From: Buttiauxella agrestis ATCC 33320
GTDB taxonomy: Bacteria > Pseudomonadota > Gammaproteobacteria > Enterobacterales > Enterobacteriaceae
Direction: 5' to 3'
Assembly (NCBI GenBank): GCA_024169445.1
Contig: JALKFA010000001.1
Coordinates: 2,232,001-2,296,000 of the forward strand
DNA length: 64,000 nucleotides
Position 1 is the stretch's first letter. Each line of letters starts with the position of its first letter. This document shows positions 46,908 through 55,864 of this stretch, piece after piece. The notes below the pieces were generated by a model. The model searched no databases. It saw only the letters and a list, made by a program, of their open reading frames with translations, and had not been told where the DNA came from. The position numbers and the translations under genes are program-made.

Positions 46908-48287
46908 ATGCAGTTAACAATGAAAGATAAAATTGGTTATGGCCTGGGAGACACCGCCTGCGGGTTTGTCTGGCAGGCAACCATGTTTTTGCTTGCCTAC
47001 TTTTACACCGATGTTTTTGGGCTTTCAGCAGGCATCATGGGCACACTTTTTCTGGTCTCCAGGGTACTGGATGCGGTGACCGATCCCATTATGGGATTGT
47101 GGGTCGACAGGACCCGAACACGCCACGGACAATTCCGTCCATTCTTGTTATGGGGGGCGATCCCTTTCGGTATTGTTTGTGTTCTGACGTTTTATACCCC
47201 TGATTTTTCCGCTCAGGGAAAAATAATATACGCATCGGTAACATATATATTACTCACGCTGGTTTATACCTTTGTTAATGTGCCTTACTGTGCAATGCCT
47301 GGTGTTATTACTGCCGATCCAAAAGAGCGCCATGCGCTGCAATCGTGGCGTTTTTTCCTGGCAGCTGCGGGTTCCCTGGCAATAAGTGGTATTGCTTTAC
47401 CACTGGTGAAAATTATTGGTAAAGGCAATGAGCAGGTTGGGTATTTCGGTGCCATGTGTGTGTTGGGTATTAGCGGTGTGGCACTTCTTTTAATTTGTTT
47501 CTTCGCCACAAAAGAACGTTACACTTTTGAGGTCCAACCTAATTCTTCAATCAAAAAAGATCTCAGGCATCTGTTTGGGAATAGCCAGTGGCGAATTATG
47601 TGCGCCTTCAAAATGATGGCGACCTGTTCTAACGTGGTTCGTGGCGGTGCAACACTCTATTTCGTGAAATACGTTATGGATCACCCAGAGCTTGCAACCC
47701 AATTTTTACTCTATGGCAGTATCGCCACCATGCTGGGTTCACTGTGCTCATCCCGCCTACTGGGACGTTTTGACCGTGTCACCTCGTTTAAATGGATAAT
47801 CGTGGTTTATTCAGTGATTAGCCTGCTTATTTTTGTTACCCCATCTCACAGTATTGGTCTGATATTCGCGTTGAATATTCTGTTCCTGTTTATTTTCAAT
47901 ACCACCACACCACTGCAATGGCTGATGGCTTCGGACGTCGTGGATTACGAGGAAAGCCGCAGTGGGCGCCGTCTTGATGGCCTGGTTTTCTCAACCTATT
48001 TGTTCAGCCTGAAAATTGGCCTGGCGATTGGTGGTGCGGTGGTGGGCTGGATCCTCGCCTTTGTTGATTACTCCGCAAGCAACGTGGTTCAACCGGATAA
48101 CGTCTTAGATACCATAAAAATTCTGTTCTGTGTGGTGCCGGTCGTACTGTACGTGGGGATGTTTATCATGCTGTCGATGTACAAACTGAGCAGTGAACGC
48201 GTTGAAGAAATCAGTCAGCAGCTATTGCAAAATCGCGCGCGCAAGGAAGAAGAGATTTCGGGTACCACGGTCGCGGCGTCAAACTAA
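46908..48287 (+). CDS. yagG: GPH-family xyloside transporter YagG
   Basis: 459-residue sodium- or proton-coupled glycoside symporter (GPH family of the MFS), 12 helices. Sequence follows E. coli YagG closely: KIGYGLGDTACGFVWQATMF at the N-terminus and DVVDYEESRSGRRLDGLVFS near residue 345. Probably imports xylo-oligosaccharides or xylosides for YagH. Start at 46908 with a GGGGG ribosome-binding site; the four codons upstream are ignored. Ten bp before yagH. Confidence 0.92.
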   Translation: MQLTMKDKIGYGLGDTACGFVWQATMFLLAYFYTDVFGLSAGIMGTLFLVSRVLDAVTDPIMGLWVDRTRTRHGQFRPFLLWGAIPFGIVCVLTFYTPDFSAQGKIIYASVTYILLTLVYTFVNVPYCAMPGVITADPKERHALQSWRFFLAAAGSLAISGIALPLVKIIGKGNEQVGYFGAMCVLGISGVALLLICFFATKERYTFEVQPNSSIKKDLRHLFGNSQWRIMCAFKMMATCSNVVRGGATLYFVKYVMDHPELATQFLLYGSIATMLGSLCSSRLLGRFDRVTSFKWIIVVYSVISLLIFVTPSHSIGLIFALNILFLFIFNTTTPLQWLMASDVVDYEESRSGRRLDGLVFSTYLFSLKIGLAIGGAVVGWILAFVDYSASNVVQPDNVLDTIKILFCVVPVVLYVGMFIMLSMYKLSSERVEEISQQLLQNRARKEEEISGTTVAASN

Positions 48288-48297
48288 GGGGAAAAAA

Positions 48298-49920
48298 ATG
48301 TACAACATTACCAATCCGATTTTGAAAGGTTTTAACCCTGATCCCTCTCTTTGCCGTCAGGGAGAGGATTACTACATTGCCACTTCGACCTTTGAATGGT
48401 TTCCTGGCGTGCGTATTTACCACTCCAGGGATTTGAAACACTGGTCGCTGGTGAGTTGCCCGCTGGATCGTGTATCGATGCTGGATATGAAAGGCAACCC
48501 GGATTCTGGTGGCATTTGGGCGCCTTGCCTGAGTTACGCCGATGGGCAGTTCTGGCTGCTGTATACGGATGTGAAAATTGTCGACTCACCGTGGAAAAAT
48601 GGTCGTAATTACCTGGTGACTGCACCTTCTGTCGAAGGGCCATGGAGCGAGCCTGTCGCGATGGGAAATGGCGGGTTTGACCCGTCGCTGTTCCACGATA
48701 CTGACGGAAGAAAATATTACGTATATCGCCCGTGGGGACCGCGGCATCACAGTAATCCGCATAATACCATCGTGTTGCAGGAGTATTTCCCTGAACAGAA
48801 AAAGCTCTCTTCAGAGCGAAAAACCCTATTTACCGGCACCCCGCTGGGCTACACCGAAGGGGCGCATATCTATCAGAAAGAGGGCTATTACTATCTGATG
48901 GTCGCTGAAGGTGGAACCAGCTACGAACATGCGGTTGTAGTGCTCCGTTCCACAACACTCGATGGCCCGTGGGAGCTCCACCCGGAAACAACGGTCATGA
49001 CCAGCTGGCATTTGCCAGAAAATCCATTGCAAAAAAGCGGGCATGGATCGTTGCTGGAAACCCATACGGGTGAATGGTATATGGCCTATCTCACCAGCCG
49101 CCCTCAGAGGCTGCCGGGTATTCCGCTGCTGGCTGCGGGCGGGCGAGGTTATTGCTCGCTTGGCAGAGAAACAGGTATTACCGGCCTTGAGTGGCGCGAT
49201 GGCTGGCCGTATGTGAAAGGTGGAAAACACGCAGCACAAACGGTCGCAGGCCCACAAATGCAGGAGTCCACGCCAACAGATGATGAGAATTGGTTTGAAG
49301 ATTTTGATGGCGAGAGCCTTAACCCAGAGCTGCAAACCCTGCGTATTCCATTTGATGAAAACTTAGGGTCACTGACCGAGCACCGGGGTTTTCTGCGGTT
49401 GTACGGCAACGATTCCCTGAACTCAAGATTCACCCAGTCAACGGTGGCGCGGCGCTGGCAACACTTTGTTTTCCAGGCCGAAACCAGAATGCAGTTTTCA
49501 CCGGCCCATTTCCAACAAAGCGCCGGGTTGACCTGTTATTACAACACTAAAAACTGGTCGTACTGTTTTATGGATTGGGAAGAGGGGAGAGGCCGCACTC
49601 TGAAAATCATTCAACTTGACCGCAATGTTCCTGCCTGGCCGTTACACGATGAGCCGATTCAGGTACCCGATAATGTGGAGAGCGTCTGGTTACGAGTGAA
49701 TGTGGACCGACTGAGCTATTACTACAGCTATTCGTTCGATGGCAAAAACTGGCAGACGATCCCACTAACCTTTGAGGCGTGGAAGCTATCCGATGATTAT
49801 ATCGCTGGGCGGGGCTTCTTTACCGGGGCGTTTGTCGGACTGCACTGCGAAGATATCAGTGGTGATGGCTGCCACGCCGATTTTGATTATTTCAGTTACC
49901 AGCCAGCAGCAGAAAGTTAA
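48298..49920 (+). CDS. yagH: GH43 beta-xylosidase YagH
   Basis: 540-residue cytoplasmic glycoside hydrolase of family 43. The five-bladed propeller starts NPILKGFNPDPSLCRQG with the catalytic-base aspartate, the second aspartate is in NGGFDPSLF near residue 124 and the acid glutamate in YTEGAHIYQ near residue 184. A beta-sandwich domain of the GH43 C2 type occupies residues 325-535. No signal peptide. AAGGGGA lies before the ATG at 48298; an upstream in-frame reading lies inside yagG. Convergent with yagI. Confidence 0.93.
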   Translation: MYNITNPILKGFNPDPSLCRQGEDYYIATSTFEWFPGVRIYHSRDLKHWSLVSCPLDRVSMLDMKGNPDSGGIWAPCLSYADGQFWLLYTDVKIVDSPWKNGRNYLVTAPSVEGPWSEPVAMGNGGFDPSLFHDTDGRKYYVYRPWGPRHHSNPHNTIVLQEYFPEQKKLSSERKTLFTGTPLGYTEGAHIYQKEGYYYLMVAEGGTSYEHAVVVLRSTTLDGPWELHPETTVMTSWHLPENPLQKSGHGSLLETHTGEWYMAYLTSRPQRLPGIPLLAAGGRGYCSLGRETGITGLEWRDGWPYVKGGKHAAQTVAGPQMQESTPTDDENWFEDFDGESLNPELQTLRIPFDENLGSLTEHRGFLRLYGNDSLNSRFTQSTVARRWQHFVFQAETRMQFSPAHFQQSAGLTCYYNTKNWSYCFMDWEEGRGRTLKIIQLDRNVPAWPLHDEPIQVPDNVESVWLRVNVDRLSYYYSYSFDGKNWQTIPLTFEAWKLSDDYIAGRGFFTGAFVGLHCEDISGDGCHADFDYFSYQPAAES

Positions 49921-49934
49921 TTCGCAATACTGGG

Positions 49935-50705
49935 CTATTTGCGCATTTTTGCCGGGTAGCCCAGTTCAGCAGAAAGTTGCTGACCGGCTTCTTTCAGTAA
50001 CTGGCAATACACATCCAGCTGGTTATCATCCACCCGGGATTTCAGTGTGGAAAGGCTGAGTGCTGCAATCACCCTGGATTCATGGTTCCACACGGGTACA
50101 GCAACACAGCGAACACCTTGCTCATTTTCTTCATTATCAATGGAATAACTAAGTTCACGGGTCTGTGCAAGCGCATCCAGTAATACTTCACGAGTGCAGA
50201 TTGTGGCGGGGGTATAACGGCTGTACTCATAGTTTTGCAGCAACGTTTTCAGTTCCGCTTCCCTAAGCCAGGCGATTAAAACTTTACCAATTGCGGTTGA
50301 ATGCACGGGCAGTCGGCGGCCAATACGTGAATAAGCGATAGCCGCAAGCTTCCCTTCAATCTTCTCTATATACACACCTTCGTTTCCATCCAGGACACCG
50401 AGATGTGTGGTTTGGCCGGTTTTAAGCGAAAGCTCAGTAAGCCAGCTTTTCGCCTTCTGACGAATATCCATCGAACCAACAACAAAATGGCCGCGTTCTA
50501 CCAGTTTCATTCCCAGACGATATTTGCCATTTTCAGGGTTCTGATCGATATAACCATGAAGCTGGAGTGTTTTCAGAATGGAGTGGAGGGTACTTTTGCT
50601 CAAACCCATGAGCTGGCTAATTTCGGTGATTTTCAGCTCTGTTGCTTGCTCGTTAAACAAGTCAAGAATCTGTAAGGCACGCTCAACCGACTGAATTATT
50701 GGCAT
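49935..50705 (-). CDS. yagI: IclR-family regulator YagI (XynR)
   Basis: 256-residue repressor that in E. coli (XynR) controls xylonate catabolism genes. N-terminal winged helix (residues 3-65, SVERALQILDLFNEQ, LMGLSKSTLHSILKTLQ) and a GAF-like effector domain ending near NHESRVIAALSLSTLKSRV. The ATG at 50705 gives MPIIQSVERAL as in E. coli; a start seven codons upstream is possible but unneeded. Encoded opposite to yagEFGH, as in E. coli. The palindrome at 43631-43647 is a plausible target. Confidence 0.93.
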   Translation of the reverse strand: MPIIQSVERALQILDLFNEQATELKITEISQLMGLSKSTLHSILKTLQLHGYIDQNPENGKYRLGMKLVERGHFVVGSMDIRQKAKSWLTELSLKTGQTTHLGVLDGNEGVYIEKIEGKLAAIAYSRIGRRLPVHSTAIGKVLIAWLREAELKTLLQNYEYSRYTPATICTREVLLDALAQTRELSYSIDNEENEQGVRCVAVPVWNHESRVIAALSLSTLKSRVDDNQLDVYCQLLKEAGQQLSAELGYPAKMRK

Positions 50706-51357
50706 AATTTTATGTACCGTCCACAATAAAAATTCCTCGCGTGAACGTACTCTTTTTGCGCAATAAAATCAATTAAACCATTGTTCACGGTTTCAGGCTG
50801 GGGGGAGTTATTGGTGTAGAAGTCGGGACAGAAAGTTTTAGGGAGTATAAAGGCGAAATGCCTACAGGAGTCGATATAAATCCATAATTGATTATTTTAA
50901 ATGGTTATTTTAAAGCACTACTTAACGAAACACCTCCAAATGTGCCCTCAGAGGTTTTTGTGTCGCCATTTTCAAGTCATTTTTAATGGTGCGCAGGAGT
51001 CTGTCTGTTAAACCCACGACGATGTAGTAGTTGCTATTTCTTTGGTTGATATCGCTTTTCATTCTGCGATACCCCTTGACCAATAATGATAGCTCCATCC
51101 GAGATTTTGCGGAGCGCGAGCGTGTCTTTGTTTTGATACTTTGAGATGCCATACGGCTGCTTGCAGAAGGCCTGGCCGATAGTCTGACCACACTATCAGA
51201 TGGCAGATGTGTTTTTTAAAATTTTCAACACATTATATTGATTTTTTTGAATAAAAAAATCGCTGTAAAAATGAACAATAACGCTAACCTGCTTTCGGCA
51301 TGTAGTACAAAAAAACAACGCAGAACTTAATTTAAACATCCGATTGCAGAGGGAAAG
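50706..51357. other. Gap between yagI and the outer-membrane protein gene
   Basis: 650 bp with no gene I can support. A 76-codon basic open frame on the minus strand (50922-51152) has no ribosome-binding site and no recognisable family. The last 120 bp are AT-rich and should hold the promoter of the next gene. Confidence 0.4.
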
Positions 51358-52050
51358 ATGCGTAAAACATTATTAGTAATTGTAATGCTACTTTCATCCG
51401 GCTCGGCTTTTGCCGATTCCGCAAAATCATTCGATGGCTGGTATGTGGGTGGAAACCTTGGTTATGGCAGCGGAACTAATCAGGATGTTTCTGTGTCTCC
51501 GGGAGCAGGCGAGCCACATGGAACTCCACGCGATATTGATGGAACTATCGGCGGCATTCAGGCCGGGTATAACTGGCAACTGGATAACGATATTGTTTTA
51601 GGGGTTGAAACCGGATTTTCAGGAGCCAACATTAGCGGCGGCCTCAATAATCCGTCACATTCTTCATGGTATGACGAAGTAGATATTAATCAGGCATTCA
51701 ATTTAAATTTCAAAGCTGGCTATGCGATTGGTAACTGGTTGCCATATGTCACCGCAGGTTTAACCGTTGCCTCAATGGAATTAGCAAAGGGATGCTCGGT
51801 TAATCCAGCCCCAGCCGTTCAGGATTGCGGCACGGCATTTAACACAGCAATTGATGATACCCGCGCGGGTTATAACGTTGGTGCGGGTGTTGAATGGAAG
51901 TTTAGCGACAACTTCTCGACGGCCCTTGAATATCGTTATACAGACTTAGGGGAAAGTGACGCGTTTACCCCAGTTGGTGCCAATGATGCTTATCCGAAAT
52001 TCAAAACGGATTATTCAGAAGTCACTCTACGTGTGAATTATTATTTTTAA
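51358..52050 (+). CDS. Eight-stranded beta-barrel outer-membrane protein (OMP_b-brl type)
   Basis: 230 residues with a 20-residue signal peptide (cut near AFA-DS). The mature part alternates polar and hydrophobic residues in eight strands, with glycine/asparagine-rich loops (GGNLGYGSGT, VGAGVEWKFSDNF, EYRYTDLGES), and ends with the outer-membrane sorting signal VTLRVNYYF. Two cysteines in one loop could form a disulfide. Relatives include Hbp/Omp31-like adhesins or surface antigens; a role as a wide porin is unlikely. Preceded by GAGGGA. Lies next to an IS relic and before the alginate island. Confidence 0.8.
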   Translation: MRKTLLVIVMLLSSGSAFADSAKSFDGWYVGGNLGYGSGTNQDVSVSPGAGEPHGTPRDIDGTIGGIQAGYNWQLDNDIVLGVETGFSGANISGGLNNPSHSSWYDEVDINQAFNLNFKAGYAIGNWLPYVTAGLTVASMELAKGCSVNPAPAVQDCGTAFNTAIDDTRAGYNVGAGVEWKFSDNFSTALEYRYTDLGESDAFTPVGANDAYPKFKTDYSEVTLRVNYYF

Positions 52051-52084
52051 GAAACGACACCAAAACAATAGCCCTCTTCTGAAC

Positions 52085-52587
52085 TGACCTCATAAAGTTG
52101 GACAGTTTGCATCAGGCGGCTAATAAGGCCTGGGTTCGGTATTCCACCGGACTCAGGGCTTTCAGTCTCAGGCTGATACGTTCATGGTTGTAATAATGGA
52201 TATATTCATCAACGGCCTGTTTTAGCTCATTGATACTGTCGTACCTATTCAGATAAAAACACTCCGATTTAAGAGTGCTAAAAAAAACTTTGAGCCATCG
52301 CATTATCCAGACAGTTGCCTTTCCTCGAATCGGGCAACACTGACACCTTCACGTTTTAGCTGCCGCCAGACCTTACGCACACCGTCAACGCTGTAGTTTT
52401 CTTTGTATACGCGCTTTATCTCAGGCATTAGTACGGCATCGCGCTTATCCCGGCAACTTCGCCGCTCCGGATACTGCCGGAAAAATGCTTTCTGGACTTC
52501 TACTTGCTGACGCATTTCGGCATCCATCTCACCGAATACTCTTCAGCCTGCAGTTTTTTACCCATCTCAGCCAGGATATTCAGGTCA
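52085..52587 (-). pseudogene. IS3-family element relic
   Basis: Left edge TGACCTCATAAAGTTGGACA is like an IS3-family terminal repeat, and AGGTCA at 52582-52587 is the matching right tip. Inside, on the minus strand, an orfB N-terminal piece (PEIKRVYKENYSVDGVRKVW, then REGVSVAR) jumps directly to the C-terminal piece (GNCLDNAMAQSFF...STLKSECFY...ERISLRLKALSPVEYR), so the DDE catalytic core is deleted. A run of eight A (plus strand) in the C-terminal part adds a frameshift. Non-functional. Confidence 0.82.
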
Positions 52588-53061
52588 GTTTACCGGGCAG
52601 ATATTGGATGTTAATGGCGATCAGTTAGCCCCCTGACGGCAAGATGGGGGGCAGTATTTGTTAAATGATCGTGAGTCGTTGTGACTCACGATTAATATAG
52701 CGAATTGCAGGATGTAAATCATTCCCACAATTTTACTGTTATGTTGTTGATTCAGCATCGGGAAGAGCGTGCCAGCACTGTGGCAAGAACATCTCTGTTG
52801 TACCTGTTCTTCAGTTGGTCGCTGAATTGAGTGTTTTACCCTCTTCGGTATCATAAGTTCTGAAATCGTTTCCTGCCGATCGTGAACGTCGCCGTTCTGA
52901 GGGCTTTTCCCTTAGCGGGTAAATCACACATCCGGTGAATTTGTGTAGCGGCCAATCCAGTAAACGTGAGCAGCCGCTACCGCCATAAATAATATTGATT
53001 ATTAAAATTATTTATAATCAATACTATTAAATGGTAAGCCGAGGCGATACAGACTGAGGCA
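52588..53061. other. Decayed intergenic DNA with hairpins
   Basis: No gene identified. Holds a GCCCCC/GGGGGC hairpin (52628-52652) and a perfect 10-bp inverted repeat ATCGTGAGTC-GTTGT-GACTCACGAT (52668-52692). Probably scar DNA between the IS relic and the alginate island. Confidence 0.45.
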
Positions 53062-53397
53062 TCATTTTAAAAAATCTTTACGGGCTGGATTGAACACATC
53101 AAGCAGAATACTATCTTGCTCCAATGCTACGGCACCATGCGTCACGAGTTTGCGGGCAAAATACCCATCCCCCGGTTTCAGAATCCGTTTCTCACCATCA
53201 ATTTCTGCTTCAAAACTCCCTTTTACGACATAGCCAATTTGATCGTGAACCTCATGTGAATGCGGTGCGCCAATGGCTCCTTTATCAAAGCAAAGATGCA
53301 CGACCATCAGATCATCGGTGTAACCCACGATTTTACGCTTGATGCCACCTGGCAGCTCTTCCCATTGGGTTTCTTCTTCTATAAAGAATGGATTCAT
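53062..53397 (-). CDS. kdgF: KdgF-type cupin, uronate-linearising enzyme
   Basis: 111-residue single-domain cupin. KdgF speeds conversion of the cyclic unsaturated uronates released by pectin or alginate lyases into the open-chain ketouronate. The metal ligands H46, H48, Q53 and H87 (PHSHEVHDQIGYV and VTHGA) are present at the positions known for KdgF, as are the C-terminal Asp100, Phe102 and Arg106 (LLDVFNPARKDFL) that correspond to catalytic residues. AGGAG lies 7 nt before the ATG. Divergent from the PL17 genes with motif TTGTATTA 67 bp upstream of its start. Confidence 0.88.
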   Translation of the reverse strand: MNPFFIEEETQWEELPGGIKRKIVGYTDDLMVVHLCFDKGAIGAPHSHEVHDQIGYVVKGSFEAEIDGEKRILKPGDGYFARKLVTHGAVALEQDSILLDVFNPARKDFLK

Positions 53398-53463
53398 TAT
53401 CAAACTCCTGAATGCGTTTATTAAAGTTAGTGGCAGTCAAAATCTGATGCCGTGAGCATATAA

Positions 53464-53471
53464 TAATACAA
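53464..53471 (-). promoter_or_regulatory. Alginate-island motif, copy 1 (kdgF)
   Basis: TTGTATTA on the minus strand (context ATATTGTATTATTA), upstream of kdgF. One of five exact copies in the promoters of this island. The 310-bp kdgF-PL17 divergent gap has no gene. Confidence 0.6.
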
Positions 53472-53650
53472 TATGTGAGTTTGAATGTGACTGACTTCAA
53501 TATACAGGCAATTTAGTCATGATGACCATGCTATGACAAGCCGAAAGATCCTGAGAAAGCAAAAGTAGCGCGTTGAAAGAATAACATTTTTACAATTTTT
53601 CATGACTCGCATCTCCTTTTCTTGTTACGCCACTACACTCTAAATTAATA

Positions 53651-53658
53651 TTGTATTA
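53651..53658 (+). promoter_or_regulatory. Alginate-island motif, copy 2 (PL17 operon)
   Basis: TTGTATTA in the context TAATATTGTATTACTTTA, 50 bp before the first PL17 gene; GGGAGGTGG follows. Confidence 0.6.
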
Positions 53659-53707
53659 CTTTATTGGGAGGTGGAAACATACCCAGTAATTTATTCAGGA
53701 CCCAATA

Positions 53708-55864
53708 ATGATCACTCAGTCGGTGTTGTTAACAGAATCAGAAATAGATCAGCTACGTAAGGAGGTCGGCAAGCCAAGCCTGATGGGCAAAACTATCGAA
53801 GCCAACTGCAAAAAATTAGACACTTTCATGAGTCTTGCGCTTGATGTGCCGGGCCACGGCGAGGCAGGTGGTTACGAACACAATCGGCACAAAGAAAACT
53901 ACACCTACATGAACCTCGCCGGGCGCTTATACCTCATCACCGGAAGAGAGCAATACGCGCAGTTTGTGAAAAATTTGCTCGCAATTTATGCCGACAAATA
54001 TCTTACCTTTGGTTTTCACGTCCAAAAAAATACCAACTCAACCGGCCGTCTGTTCCATCAGATCTTAAATGAGCAATGTTGGTTGATATTTACCAGCCTC
54101 GCCTATTCCGACGTCGCGGCAACCATGACAGAAACAGAACGCCAGCGGGTGATTAAAGGTGTTTTTGAGCCGATGCTGGAAATGTTTACTGTTAAATATG
54201 CCCATGATTTCGACCGCATCCACAACCATGGTATCTGGGCGGTGGCTGCCGTGGGGATTTGCGGTATTGCAATCGGTAAACGTGAATATTTGGATATGTC
54301 CGTTTATGGCCTGGAAAGGAATGGTTCAGGAGGCTTTTTGGCGCAAATTTCACAATTGTTCGCGCCATCGGGTTATTACATGGAAGGGCCTTATTACCAC
54401 CGTTACTCGATTCGCCCAACCTGTCTATTCGCTGAAGTTCTTCACCGCCACATGCCGGAACTAGACATCTATAACTACAAAAATCAGGTGATTGGTAATA
54501 CCATTCAGGCCTTACTTAGCACCGCTTACCCTGACGGAACCTTTCCGGCACTCAATGATGCTTCTCGCTCTATGTCCATCACTGATCAGGGTGTTCAGGT
54601 TGCACTCAGTGTCTACTCAAAACGCTATGGCCTTGACGACAATATTCTGGGCATGGCGAAAATTCAAAACAAAGTGTGGCTGCATTCCAGCGGCCTTGCA
54701 CTCTCACAAGCGTTGGAACACGCCGCAAGTCAGGGCGAAATCAGCCCACCTTTCTGGCCTTCTGTAGAGTTGAATGAAGGGCCGGAGGGCAATAATGGCG
54801 CGCAAGGCTTCATTCGCATGAAGGACAAAACTGGCGATGTGTCACAACTGGTCATGAACTATGGCCAACACGGCATGGGGCATGGCCATTTTGATACCCT
54901 CGGCATTACATTCTTCAATAAAGGCCAAGAAGTTTTACGTGAATACGGCTTTTGCCGTTGGGTTAATGTGGAACCAAAATTCGGCGGCCGTTACCTGGAT
55001 GAGAACAAATCATACGCCCGTCAAACGATTGCGCATAACACACTCACTATTGATGGGTTAAGTCAGAATAATTTTGATGTTGAACGTGCCGATAAGGCAC
55101 ACGCATTACCGCATTTCTTTGTTGCTGACGCGCCAAATATCAAAGGGATGAGTGCGTTTGCCAATAACCACTACCCGGATTTTGAAATGCAGCGCAGCGT
55201 GTTTTTATTGAATTTAGATGAGCTAGAAGCGCCGCTGTTACTTGATGTTTACCGGGTAAAAGGCGAAGGAGAGCATCAATACGATTACTCACATCAGTAC
55301 GACGGTCAAATAATCCGGACTAACTTCGACTACCAGAATCACGCCGAACTTCACCCGCTTGCGCAGAGCAATGGTTATCAACACCTCTGGAACGTCGCAA
55401 GCGGTGAAGCCCAAGGAACAGTTCTGATTAGTTGGTTGCAGAACCACACCTTTTACACGTGGTTTGGGGCCAGCACAAATCACAATAATGAAGTGATCTT
55501 CACGCGAACCGGTGCCAGCGATCCGAACTTCAACCTACGCAGTGAACCCGCTTTCATTCTGCGCAACAAAGGTCAGTCGAGCCTGTTTGTTTCCGCGCTA
55601 GAAACACACGGCTATTTTAATGAAGAGTTTGAGCAATCCACGAATGCGCGTGGCCAAGTGACGTGTATCGATGTCGTAGGCTATAACGAAATTGGCAGCA
55701 TTGTGGTAATTACCACGAAGAAATCGCAGGTCACGGTGATGATAAGTAACCGACCTGACGCTGACGAGCAAACCCATCATCAAGTTGAACTCAACGGTAA
55801 AACACTCAGTTGGCAGGGTTATTACGCATTTGAAGTCATTGCTTTAGACCTGGAGAAACAATAA
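53708..55864 (+). CDS. PL17 oligoalginate lyase (heparinase II/III fold), copy 1
   Basis: 718-residue exo-type polysaccharide lyase. Helical toroid domain (about 1-340) followed by a beta-sandwich heparinase II/III-like domain. Residues matching the PL17 active site are N173/H174 in RIHNHGIWAVA and Tyr230 in YYMEGPYYHRY; the sandwich domain carries GQHGMGHGHFDTLG and TIAHNTLTIDG histidines used for metal and substrate. No signal peptide, so cytoplasmic; it should release unsaturated monouronate from imported oligoalginate. Its stop overlaps the next start (TAATG), coupling it to a same-length paralogue. Related to the OalB/OalC pair of alginate-degrading vibrios, by family. Substrate not proven. 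Confidence 0.87.
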   Translation: MITQSVLLTESEIDQLRKEVGKPSLMGKTIEANCKKLDTFMSLALDVPGHGEAGGYEHNRHKENYTYMNLAGRLYLITGREQYAQFVKNLLAIYADKYLTFGFHVQKNTNSTGRLFHQILNEQCWLIFTSLAYSDVAATMTETERQRVIKGVFEPMLEMFTVKYAHDFDRIHNHGIWAVAAVGICGIAIGKREYLDMSVYGLERNGSGGFLAQISQLFAPSGYYMEGPYYHRYSIRPTCLFAEVLHRHMPELDIYNYKNQVIGNTIQALLSTAYPDGTFPALNDASRSMSITDQGVQVALSVYSKRYGLDDNILGMAKIQNKVWLHSSGLALSQALEHAASQGEISPPFWPSVELNEGPEGNNGAQGFIRMKDKTGDVSQLVMNYGQHGMGHGHFDTLGITFFNKGQEVLREYGFCRWVNVEPKFGGRYLDENKSYARQTIAHNTLTIDGLSQNNFDVERADKAHALPHFFVADAPNIKGMSAFANNHYPDFEMQRSVFLLNLDELEAPLLLDVYRVKGEGEHQYDYSHQYDGQIIRTNFDYQNHAELHPLAQSNGYQHLWNVASGEAQGTVLISWLQNHTFYTWFGASTNHNNEVIFTRTGASDPNFNLRSEPAFILRNKGQSSLFVSALETHGYFNEEFEQSTNARGQVTCIDVVGYNEIGSIVVITTKKSQVTVMISNRPDADEQTHHQVELNGKTLSWQGYYAFEVIALDLEKQ

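Noticed and set aside
50922-51191. Basic 89-codon minus-strand frame before the outer-membrane protein gene
   Set aside because: No ribosome-binding site, no recognisable family; coding status cannot be supported.
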